DNA from: Maribacter orientalis
GTDB taxonomy: Bacteria; Bacteroidota; Bacteroidia; Flavobacteriales; Flavobacteriaceae
Assembly (NCBI RefSeq): GCF_900109345.1
Contig: NZ_FNZN01000002.1
Coordinates: forward strand, 248,001-312,000
Direction of reading: 5' to 3'
Length of the DNA: 64,000 nucleotides
Part shown: piece by piece, positions 17,330 through 25,370 of the stretch
Position numbering within the stretch: the first letter of the stretch is position 1
Layout: each line of letters starts with the position of its first letter
Program-made: the position numbers and the translations under genes
Notes under the pieces: model-generated
The model's input: the letters and a program-made list of their open reading frames with translations, nothing else
Database searches by the model: none
Told to the model about the DNA's origin: nothing

Positions 17330-18235
17330 CTATAGTATTCTATTTAATACTAAGTCTACATCAATTAGTAATATACTAAAAACACCCACTACAATTATCA
17401 GTTTTAAAATATTATGCAGCCAAACATAGTCTCTTTTAGTTTCTGCCCTCGACAATAGAAAAATGAATAGTATCAATAATAATACACATATGGCGAAATA
17501 AAAATTCATATAGCCTACATCGAACTTAAAAATAAGAAGTAGTGACGGCAATAATGTTAGCAATATTAAAAGCGATATGATAGTTTTAGAAGTTTTTGAC
17601 CCGTAAATAATTGGAATGGTTCTATAATTTTGGGCGATATCACCTGAAAGATTTTCCAAATCTTTAATCATTTCACGGGCTAGAATTAAGAGAAATAAGA
17701 AAATTGCGTGTACAAAAATGACGGTTTCAAAATTTCGATAGTACACAAAGACCACAAAGAAAGGCGTAATGGCCAAAGTTGCTGATATGAAATTCCCTAA
17801 TAAAGGAATTCTTTTCAACTTATGGGAATAGAACCATATACCGAATATATAAGAAGAAAAGAAGAATACTGCCCTAAACGACACATAACTAGCTGCAATT
17901 ACAGCCATAAAATTCAATACAAAGTAGGTAGTTAACTTAAATCGTTGGCTCACCAGGCGATCAAGCATACTTTTTCTAGGTTTATTTATTAAATCTTTTT
18001 CAGCATCATAAAAATTATTGATAATGTAGCCCCCAGCAATTACCATTATGGAAGCGATAACGATTACAAAAAGGTTAACATCTAAAACTACTTTACGTAA
18101 TGGCAGGTTTGGCGACAAAATATAAATAGATGCCAAATATTGCGCTAAGGCGATAACAAGAATATTATACCCTCTAACTACCGAAAAAAGACTCAATACC
18201 TTTAAAAGTAAGAGTTTGTTTTTTCTATTAAGCAT
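17330..18235 (-). CDS. UbiA-type prenyltransferase (geranylgeranylglycerol-phosphate geranylgeranyltransferase-like)
   Basis: 301 residues, eight or nine hydrophobic segments. The first aspartate motif NNFYDAEKD (Asn73, Asp77, Asp81) fits NxxxDxxxD, and the second is KDLENLSGD near 190-200; both bind the prenyl diphosphate through Mg2+. Flavobacterial relatives are often annotated as DGGGP synthase, by similarity to the archaeal enzyme. It is 12 bases downstream of the mevalonate kinase-like gene, in the same direction, so isoprenoid precursor supply and prenyl transfer are likely co-transcribed. The acceptor in bacteria is uncertain; a quinone or glycerol phosphate are both possible. Confidence 0.78.
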   Translation of the reverse strand: MLNRKNKLLLLKVLSLFSVVRGYNILVIALAQYLASIYILSPNLPLRKVVLDVNLFVIVIASIMVIAGGYIINNFYDAEKDLINKPRKSMLDRLVSQRFKLTTYFVLNFMAVIAASYVSFRAVFFFSSYIFGIWFYSHKLKRIPLLGNFISATLAITPFFVVFVYYRNFETVIFVHAIFLFLLILAREMIKDLENLSGDIAQNYRTIPIIYGSKTSKTIISLLILLTLLPSLLLIFKFDVGYMNFYFAICVLLLILFIFLLSRAETKRDYVWLHNILKLIIVVGVFSILLIDVDLVLNRIL

Positions 18236-18247
18236 TTTCGAAATTTC

Positions 18248-19186
18248 CTAGAAATTATAAACCACTTCAAGCTTGTAGTCTTTAAGCGAAGTCTTTGCCT
18301 TTTCAAAATCTTCTGTAAAACCAAGAATATACCCACCACCACCAGAGCCACAAAGCTTTAAGTAATAATCATTCGTATCGATACCATTTTTCCATAACTC
18401 ATGAAATTTAGCTGGTATCATTGGTTTAAAGTTATCTAAAACAACATGAGACAATTGTTTTAAATTTCCAAACAAAGATTGAATATTGCCATTAACAAAA
18501 TCTTCAACACAAGCATCGGTATGTTTTATGAATTGATTCTTTAGCATCTTTCGAAAACCATCATTCTTCATCTGCTCCATAAAAATTTGAACCATCGGTG
18601 CAGTTTCACCTACTATGCCACTATCCAATAAAAACACAGCTCCTTTTCCTTCCGCATTTTGAGAAGGAATACTGGTAAATTCAATATTGTCTTTTGAATT
18701 AATAAGAATTGGTAAACTTAAATAACTGTTCAAAGGATCAAGACCTGACGATTTACCATGAAAAAAAGATTCCATTTTACCGAAAATAACCTTCAATTTC
18801 AACAATTTCTCCCTAGTCAAATTCTCTAAGACCGTTATTTTATCATGCGCATATTTATCATAGATCGCTGCTACTAATGCACCACTACTACCCACACCAT
18901 AACCCTGCGGTATTGAGCTATCAAAATACATGCCGGCCGATACATCTGCTTTCAGTAGATCTAAATCAAAAGAAACCAAATTAGGCTCTTTCTGAGTTAG
19001 CTTTTTAAGATAGACAGTAAAAGCTTCTAAACTTTCGTTTGATTTTATAGCTTCTTTTGAAGCATTTGCATCTGATTTTAGAGCTCCTTTATAAAAATTA
19101 TAGGGTATAGATAATCCTTTTGAATCTTTTATGATACCGTACTCTCCGAAGAGAAGAATTTTGGAATAAAACAGTGGTCCTTTCAT
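18248..19186 (-). CDS. GHMP kinase, probable mevalonate kinase
   Basis: 312 residues. The N-terminal SKILLFGEYG is the mevalonate kinase/galactokinase-type start and the ATP-binding loop is GVGSSGAL at 97-104; LCGSGGGGYILG near the C-terminus is GHMP motif 3. It lies between the mevalonate diphosphate decarboxylase gene (136 bases upstream) and a prenyltransferase gene, which points to mevalonate rather than sugar phosphorylation. Phosphomevalonate kinase is a less likely alternative. Confidence 0.82.
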   Translation of the reverse strand: MKGPLFYSKILLFGEYGIIKDSKGLSIPYNFYKGALKSDANASKEAIKSNESLEAFTVYLKKLTQKEPNLVSFDLDLLKADVSAGMYFDSSIPQGYGVGSSGALVAAIYDKYAHDKITVLENLTREKLLKLKVIFGKMESFFHGKSSGLDPLNSYLSLPILINSKDNIEFTSIPSQNAEGKGAVFLLDSGIVGETAPMVQIFMEQMKNDGFRKMLKNQFIKHTDACVEDFVNGNIQSLFGNLKQLSHVVLDNFKPMIPAKFHELWKNGIDTNDYYLKLCGSGGGGYILGFTEDFEKAKTSLKDYKLEVVYNF

Positions 19187-19321
19187 TTTAAAAACAGAGC
19201 AATTATCAAATGTTACTTATAAATATACACAAAGTTGAACGTTTCCTCTTTTTTTGTTAAACAAAATAGTTGAATCGCTCTTTTAGTAACGGAATTTTGG
19301 AAGCAATCGTACACACACAAC

Positions 19322-20404
19322 CTACAACTTCTTAGCTCCCAGACCTATTCGGTCACAAATATACTGCCCATTTTGACAAAATGGAACCAACTTTTCTTTT
19401 ATAAATGGAAAAACCACATCTTTTTCACCCTCAGGATACAACACATGTACATTTGCCCCTGCATCGAGCGTAAAACAAATATGGGTTTTAGAATGCTCTC
19501 TAAATTTCCAAATACTATTTATTATTGTAAGCGTATTTGGCTTCATGAGAATAAAGTACGGACTACTCGTCATCATCATGGCGTGTAACGTAAGTGCTTC
19601 ACTTTCAACAATACTTATAAAATCTTCTAAATTTCCGTTAGAAAAAACCGTCTTCAACTTATCTAGATTTATATCTGCTTGAGCAAATCTGTTTACTGCA
19701 TACGGGTGGCCATGCATTAATTCATGCCCAACAGTGCTACTCACTTGTTTTTCACCTTTATCAACTAATAATATGGTGTCGTGATAATTATTGAATATTG
19801 GATGAACATCATAAGGATACTTAATTCCGAAAAGATTTGAACTACCTTCTATTACTTTGCTTTCTCCCCATTGTACCAAAGGCCCTTCGATACTTCGACA
19901 TGCACTACCAGAACCTAATCGAGATAAAAATGAGACTTTTCTATTAAAAAACTCCGCTGTCATATTTTCAACAAATGACCTTTCCATTTCCATAAAACAA
20001 AGTGCCAATGCAGACATTCCGCTTGCAGATGATGCAATACCGCTACTGTGTGGAAACGTATTTGATGTGTTTATGACAAAATGATAATCTTTCAGAAAAG
20101 GTAAGTACACTTCAATTCTCTTTAAAAATGTAATGATTTTTGGCTTAAACCCTTCTTTTTCTTCTCCTTCAAATAAAAAATCAAAAGAAAATTTACCATT
20201 GTTATTTTCCCTTTTTTTATAATGAACTTTAGTTTTTGTAGCACAAGCGGCCAACGTAAAACTGATAGAGGGATTTGCCGGAATTTGATTTTCCCTTTTT
20301 CCCCAATACTTCACTAAGGCAATATTACTAGGTGAAGAATAAGCCACTTCCCCTTCATCTTTCAATGTTGTGTAGGAAACTGAACTAAAATCTTTTTCTG
20401 TCAT
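19322..20404 (-). CDS. mvaD: Diphosphomevalonate decarboxylase
   Basis: Makes isopentenyl diphosphate from mevalonate diphosphate with ATP. The substrate-binding motif ALVKYWGKR is at residues 29-37, the ATP loop GIASSASGMSAL at 122-133, and the catalytic Asp lies in CFTLDAGANVHV. ATG at 20404 gives 360 residues; a further upstream in-frame start would add 14 residues with no family resemblance. It marks this organism as using the mevalonate route. The gene is divergent from tspO across an 81-base gap. Confidence 0.92.
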   Translation of the reverse strand: MTEKDFSSVSYTTLKDEGEVAYSSPSNIALVKYWGKRENQIPANPSISFTLAACATKTKVHYKKRENNNGKFSFDFLFEGEEKEGFKPKIITFLKRIEVYLPFLKDYHFVINTSNTFPHSSGIASSASGMSALALCFMEMERSFVENMTAEFFNRKVSFLSRLGSGSACRSIEGPLVQWGESKVIEGSSNLFGIKYPYDVHPIFNNYHDTILLVDKGEKQVSSTVGHELMHGHPYAVNRFAQADINLDKLKTVFSNGNLEDFISIVESEALTLHAMMMTSSPYFILMKPNTLTIINSIWKFREHSKTHICFTLDAGANVHVLYPEGEKDVVFPFIKEKLVPFCQNGQYICDRIGLGAKKL

Positions 20405-20421
20405 TGAAATTTTAATTTGTG

Positions 20422-20446
20422 CAAAGATAGTTTTTAGGGCTATCAA
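20422..20446 (-). promoter_or_regulatory. Possible mvaD promoter
   Basis: On the minus strand TATCTTTG (20422-20429) matches the Bacteroidota -7 consensus TAnnTTTG exactly. A TTG at 20444-20446 lies 14 bases upstream, closer than the usual 17-23, so the -33 half is doubtful. Confidence 0.4.
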
Positions 20447-20485
20447 TTAAAATTAATCCTTATTTTAGAGCTAAACACCAACCAA

Positions 20486-20959
20486 TTGAAAAGAAAACTC
20501 ACCTACATTATTATCGGAATTATCATATGTTCTACCATAGGGTTTCTAAGCAGCGTTGTTACACAAAGTTCTGTGAATGGTTGGTATATGACTCTGAACA
20601 AACCGAGTTTTAATCCACCAAATTGGATATTCGCTCCTGTATGGACCGCCCTTTACATTTTAATGGGTATTTCCGCTGGATGGGTCTGGGCAAAAGGATT
20701 TCATCACAAATGGGTAAAAACAGGACTGTACCATTTTGGTTTCCAATTATTATTAAATGGTTTATGGAGCATCGTATTCTTTGGATTAAAACAACCATTT
20801 TGGGGTCTTTTGGTGATTTTAACCTTGTTGGTGGTGCTTATATTAACGATTAAATGGTTTAAGGTGGTAAGCAAAGTAGCTGCCAATTTATTGATTCCCT
20901 ATTTAATTTGGATATGTTTTGCTACCGTATTGAACTATAAAATATGGGAGTTGAATTAA
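20486..20959 (+). CDS. tspO: TspO/MBR family membrane protein
   Basis: 157 residues with five hydrophobic helices. The family core is evident: WYMTLNKPSFNPPNWIF followed by APVWTALYILMGISA, then LLNGLWSIVFFGLK. TspO proteins bind porphyrins and may act in tetrapyrrole handling or stress response. The start must be the TTG at 20486: the first internal ATG, at residue 35, would remove the first membrane helix. It is convergent with the DUF1697 gene, 17 bases apart. Confidence 0.9.
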   Translation: MKRKLTYIIIGIIICSTIGFLSSVVTQSSVNGWYMTLNKPSFNPPNWIFAPVWTALYILMGISAGWVWAKGFHHKWVKTGLYHFGFQLLLNGLWSIVFFGLKQPFWGLLVILTLLVVLILTIKWFKVVSKVAANLLIPYLIWICFATVLNYKIWELN

Positions 20960-20976
20960 AAAAATATCTTCTACAA

Positions 20977-21522
20977 TTAATTACACAATTCCTGCAATTT
21001 ATTCATAGTCCTATAATTTCTGGTTGTCGCCATAACTTTCAACTTACGCTCAATTAAATTGTTATTCAATTTGGCCTTACCATAGCCTAAAGCACACTTT
21101 AAATACAAACAATTATCAATCACTACGTATTCTTCGTTCTCAAATGTTTCTTCGCTTAAATTTTCAAGCAATTCAATAGCAGGAAGGCTATTCAGTAGCA
21201 CAAAATATATTCTATTCGCCGTAATATCTTCTTGAGAAACAAACGGATTTTTCTCTATAATTTGACTTAACTCATTTACAGTTTTTACAATTACCGGAAC
21301 ATTAAAATTAAAGTGCTTTTGAATTTCATTATGCAATAAAATAGCTATCTCATTTGTTTGAACCATCGAACTTTTAAACACAATATTTCCACTTTGAATA
21401 TAGGTTTTAACATTTTGTAAATTCAATCTTTCGCACATAGCCCTAAGTTCTGCCATAGGAACTTTTCTTTTTCCACTAACATTTATTCCACGTAAAAAGG
21501 CAACATAAGTGATTAGTTTCAT
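20977..21522 (-). CDS. DUF1697 family protein
   Basis: 181 residues beginning TYVAFLRGINVSGKRKVPM, the defining N-terminus of DUF1697, followed by TYIQSGNIVF. No biochemical role is established for the family. It is cytoplasmic (no signal or membrane segment) and starts one base into the end of the upstream flavoprotein gene, so translation of the two may be coupled. Confidence 0.88.
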   Translation of the reverse strand: MKLITYVAFLRGINVSGKRKVPMAELRAMCERLNLQNVKTYIQSGNIVFKSSMVQTNEIAILLHNEIQKHFNFNVPVIVKTVNELSQIIEKNPFVSQEDITANRIYFVLLNSLPAIELLENLSEETFENEEYVVIDNCLYLKCALGYGKAKLNNNLIERKLKVMATTRNYRTMNKLQELCN

Positions 21523-22799
21523 TATTGAACTTTATTTAGCTCTTCAACTACACCTTTAGCGGCTATATAACCACCTGTCCATGCATTTTGAAAATTGAAA
21601 CCACCTGTAATGGCATCAATATTTATAATTTCGCCTGCGAAATATAAGTTTGGCAAAACTTTGCTTTGATAGGTCTTAAAATTAATTTCTTTTAAATCTA
21701 TACCGCCTGCAGTCACGAATTCTTCCTTAAACGTACTTTTACCATTTACTTGAAAAACGCTCGCGGTTAATTGTTCTGCCAACGCCGATAGTTGTTGCTT
21801 AGAAACCTCAGGCCAAGTTATACTATCTTCAATATGTGAAGCTCTAATCAAATTTACCCACAATCGCTTGGGAATATCTAATACCTTAGTTCTAAGAAGG
21901 GTCTTTTTCTCATCTTGTTTCACTTTTAGAAACAGTTCTAAAAGTCCGTCTTTATGATATTCTGTCACCCAATTCACTTTAATCTTGAATTGATAATTGT
22001 ATTGTTCTAAAACTCTTGCTCCCCATGCTGATAGTTTTAAAATAGCCGGGCCACTAACGCCCCAATGTGTAATTAAAAGAGGCCCGTCTGAGATAAGGTT
22101 AGCCGATTCTAATTTTACCTTTTTAGAATTAGTACCAAGTTTTTTTTTCGGTATAACGGTAACCTCGGCATGCGTTGACAAACCAGGTATACCCGAAATA
22201 CGGTCATCTTTAATATTAAAAGTGAAAAGTGAAGGTACAGGCGGTACAATGGTGTGACCTAATTCTTCAATATACTTCCAGATTTTTGGATTGCTGCCCG
22301 TGGCTACAATTAAGTATTTTGCTAAAAGAAAATTTTCTGCGATTTTAACTCTCCATAAAGTATCATCCTTATGTTGCATTTGTTCTATCCCACTTACAGG
22401 ACAAAGTATTTTAACCTCTATTCCTAACCGTTCTGTTTCAGATACAAAACAATCGATAATAGTTTGTGAAGAATTACTTACCGGAAACATTCTGCCGTCT
22501 TCTTCGATTTTTAAAGAAACGCCTCGTTCTTCAAAAAAACCTACTGTATCACCACTAGCATAGGTATGAAATGGCCCTAAAAGCTCCTTTTCACCTCTAG
22601 GATAGTTCTTATTTAATTCCTTTGGGTCGAATTCTGCGTGGGTTACATTACAACGACCTCCGCCAGATATTTTTACTTTGGTAAGTACTTCTTTACCGCG
22701 TTCTAGAATAGCAATTTTGGTGTTCGGCCTAGCCTCTGCAATATGAATTGCAGCATAAAAACCTGCAGCACCGCCACCAATTACCAGAACATCATACAT
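21522..22799 (-). CDS. HI0933-type NAD(P)/FAD-dependent oxidoreductase
   Basis: 425 residues. The FAD-binding VIGGGAAGFYAAI is at the N-terminus, ISGGGRCNVTH at about 65-75 is a signature of the HI0933/YhiN/BaiN family, and the C-terminus has FAGEIINIDAITGGFN and AWTGGYIA. Relatives include BaiN, a flavoprotein reductase of bile acid degradation, but most are uncharacterised. The gene overlaps both neighbours by one base (GDPD upstream, DUF1697 downstream). Confidence 0.88.
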   Translation of the reverse strand: MYDVLVIGGGAAGFYAAIHIAEARPNTKIAILERGKEVLTKVKISGGGRCNVTHAEFDPKELNKNYPRGEKELLGPFHTYASGDTVGFFEERGVSLKIEEDGRMFPVSNSSQTIIDCFVSETERLGIEVKILCPVSGIEQMQHKDDTLWRVKIAENFLLAKYLIVATGSNPKIWKYIEELGHTIVPPVPSLFTFNIKDDRISGIPGLSTHAEVTVIPKKKLGTNSKKVKLESANLISDGPLLITHWGVSGPAILKLSAWGARVLEQYNYQFKIKVNWVTEYHKDGLLELFLKVKQDEKKTLLRTKVLDIPKRLWVNLIRASHIEDSITWPEVSKQQLSALAEQLTASVFQVNGKSTFKEEFVTAGGIDLKEINFKTYQSKVLPNLYFAGEIINIDAITGGFNFQNAWTGGYIAAKGVVEELNKVQ

Positions 22800-23542
22800 T
22801 AATTTACGCGTTCAGGAAAATTAGTAATGATACCATCAACTGCTATTTTTTTCATAGCATCGATATCTTCAGGTTCATTCACCGTCCATGTATATATTTT
22901 AAAGCCAGCATCATGTAGTTGATTGGCTACTTCTAAATCTAATTTTTTGAAATATGGATTAATGGCAACTGCTTTCAATTCCTTTGCTATTGGAATGGCG
23001 TCTATAGGATTTTCTTCTGTTAAAACTGCTATTGCCACATCTGGATTTAATCTTCTCATTTCCTTTAACTCATCCCAATTAAAACTAGAAATAATAAAAT
23101 TCTCAGGTGACCAATTTTTTTTATTTATATAATAGTCCATTATAAAATTAACCCTATCTGCAGTGCCCGCACCTTTTAACTCTATATTTAAAGCTACCTT
23201 ATTATCGATTAGTTTTAATACGTCTTGTAACATTGGTATTTGATGCCCACCATTTACAATCAATTTTTTCAACTCAAGGATATTATATTCTTCAATACTT
23301 CCAGGACCATTGGTAAGTCTATCGACAGTATCATCATGAAAAACGACGATCTCTCCACTTTTAATTTTAAACACATCTATTTCAATCATGTCGACGCCTA
23401 AATCCATCGCTTTTTGAATTGATGGTAAGGTGTTCTCCGTTTCATGACCCATGGCTCCTCTATGACCAATAATTAAAGGTTTTTTCATATTGCACGATAA
23501 TAAAGAGAGGCAAATAAATAAAAATGTTATTCTACTAAACAT
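22799..23542 (-). CDS. Glycerophosphodiester phosphodiesterase, lipoprotein
   Basis: 247 residues. A signal sequence ending in LSLLSC makes it a likely lipoprotein. GDPD hallmarks follow: IGHRGAMGHETENT, then IEIDVFK and VVFHDDTVDRLT, with the family Glu/Asp/His metal and catalytic residues. It cleaves glycerophosphodiesters to glycerol-3-phosphate and an alcohol, in the periplasm or at the outer membrane. It starts five bases after the GH13 stop, so it may be transcribed at the end of the glucan operon although its substrate is unrelated. Confidence 0.9.
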   Translation of the reverse strand: MFSRITFLFICLSLLSCNMKKPLIIGHRGAMGHETENTLPSIQKAMDLGVDMIEIDVFKIKSGEIVVFHDDTVDRLTNGPGSIEEYNILELKKLIVNGGHQIPMLQDVLKLIDNKVALNIELKGAGTADRVNFIMDYYINKKNWSPENFIISSFNWDELKEMRRLNPDVAIAVLTEENPIDAIPIAKELKAVAINPYFKKLDLEVANQLHDAGFKIYTWTVNEPEDIDAMKKIAVDGIITNFPERVN

Positions 23543-23546
23543 GTAT

Positions 23547-25322
23547 TTAAGATTTTAATTCAAAAATAAAGGATTCTAACGGATTTAGCTCGATTGATAT
23601 ATGACCTTCACCGTTCTCAATTTTTAGTGAATTTGTATGATCATAAAGTACATCTTTCAACTTATAAGTACCTTGGTTCAATTGCCATTGATTAATAATA
23701 TCTACAGGAATTTTCAAGTCAAACGAGCAATGAACATTTGTATCAAAATTAGAGACTATAATTAATTTTTGATTCTCTGACCACCGTACATATGATAAAA
23801 CCCTATGATTATAATTCTCTGTAATTTCTTTATTGTAAAAATGTATTTCTCGATAGGCGCCAATCAACGCTTCACTAGTGATTGTGAAATTTAAAAGTCT
23901 TTTATAAAAATCGCGTAATGCTACTTCTTCTGGTTTTAATTGCCCACCGTCAAATTTCTTGTCATTCACCCAACGTTGATGATTAGGCACGCCAACATAG
24001 TCAAATATAGAAGTTCGTGAAGCACTTCCAAAACCTGCATTCTCTGCCGCTGGCTCACCTACTTCTTGTCCGAAATAAATCATAGTTGGTGAGGTACTTA
24101 TGGTAGCCGAAACTACCATTGCGGGTTTCCCTATTTCTGGGTTGCCAACGAATTCAGGACTGGAAATTCGCTGTTCATCATGGTTCTCTAGAAAATGTAG
24201 CATGTTATGCTCAATATCTTGTAATCCATTTTGTACCACTGGTATATGGTCTGACCAACCATAGCCTTTCATAATATGTTTCAATCCATCATAGAAATCA
24301 ACCTTATCATATAAATAGTCCATTTTACCCTTATGAATGTAGGTTCTATATAAATCTGGATTGTATACCTCGGCCATAATAAAGGCATCAGGATTTTCCA
24401 TTTTTATAGATGAATTCATAAAGCTCCAAAATTCTACAGGGACCATTTCGGCCATGTCGTATCTAAAACCATCAACACCCATTTTCAACCAATACAAGGC
24501 TACATCCCTAAATTTTCTCCAAGAGCTAGGCACCACTTTATTCTTCCAATAGTTGTAATGTTCTTTGTAATCGCGTTCACCGAAGTCATTAGGAAGCATG
24601 TCAAAATCTAATCCACCATCTGGTCTAACCCCATAATTAATACGAACGGTCTCGTACCAATCGTTCATATCAGGCTGCGGACTTCGTGAACCATTACCTG
24701 TCCATTTTGCTGGCACTTCAATCAATTTCGAATCCGGTAAATTTATAGGGTTACCACCTAAAGGCAAATAACCATCTCTCCATTCAGGAGTTTGAAATTC
24801 CGTTCCCGGTATATAATAGTAATTGTTATCTTTTTGGTATTCCATAGATGTATCGTCACCAAAACCAAAATCAGACACTCCTTTTGGGTTGGTCCTTCCT
24901 TCATATCGTCTTGCAACGTGATTGGGTACAATATCTATAATGACTTTCATGCCGGCCTGATGGGTACGTGTAATCAAAGCCTTAAACTCTTTCAGTCTAT
25001 TCTTCGGATCAATTGCTAAATCAGGATTTACATTATAGTAATCTTTAACCGCGTAAGGCGAACCTGCCCTGCCCTTTACTACATTTGGATCGTCATTAGA
25101 AATACCATATTCGGTATAATCATTTATTACTGCATGATGCGGAATACCAGTATACCAAATATGCGTTATTCCTAAATCCTTAATTTCGTTTAATGCCTTT
25201 TTTGTGAAATCGGAAAATTTACCAACCCCGTTTTCTTCAATAGTACCCCAAGGTTTATTGTTGGTATTGGTATTTCCAAAAAGTCTAGTGAACACTTGAT
25301 AAATAACAATCTTCTTATTCAT
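23547..25322 (-). CDS. GH13 alpha-amylase family enzyme
   Basis: 591 residues without a signal peptide, so cytoplasmic or periplasmic by another route. GH13 regions: I, DIVPNH (130-135); II, GVDGFRYD with nucleophile Asp289; III, MAEVY with acid/base Glu318; IV, ENHDEQR with stabiliser Asp382. All catalytic residues are intact. Alpha-glucans or maltodextrins are the expected substrate. It is 48 bases downstream of the GH65 phosphorylase gene and shares its direction, consistent with the route oligosaccharide to maltose to glucose and beta-glucose-1-phosphate. Confidence 0.9.
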   Translation of the reverse strand: MNKKIVIYQVFTRLFGNTNTNNKPWGTIEENGVGKFSDFTKKALNEIKDLGITHIWYTGIPHHAVINDYTEYGISNDDPNVVKGRAGSPYAVKDYYNVNPDLAIDPKNRLKEFKALITRTHQAGMKVIIDIVPNHVARRYEGRTNPKGVSDFGFGDDTSMEYQKDNNYYYIPGTEFQTPEWRDGYLPLGGNPINLPDSKLIEVPAKWTGNGSRSPQPDMNDWYETVRINYGVRPDGGLDFDMLPNDFGERDYKEHYNYWKNKVVPSSWRKFRDVALYWLKMGVDGFRYDMAEMVPVEFWSFMNSSIKMENPDAFIMAEVYNPDLYRTYIHKGKMDYLYDKVDFYDGLKHIMKGYGWSDHIPVVQNGLQDIEHNMLHFLENHDEQRISSPEFVGNPEIGKPAMVVSATISTSPTMIYFGQEVGEPAAENAGFGSASRTSIFDYVGVPNHQRWVNDKKFDGGQLKPEEVALRDFYKRLLNFTITSEALIGAYREIHFYNKEITENYNHRVLSYVRWSENQKLIIVSNFDTNVHCSFDLKIPVDIINQWQLNQGTYKLKDVLYDHTNSLKIENGEGHISIELNPLESFIFELKS

Positions 25323-25370
25323 TCGCCTAATTTGGTATTCAAATATTTATGTTAGATAATTTCTTCACAA

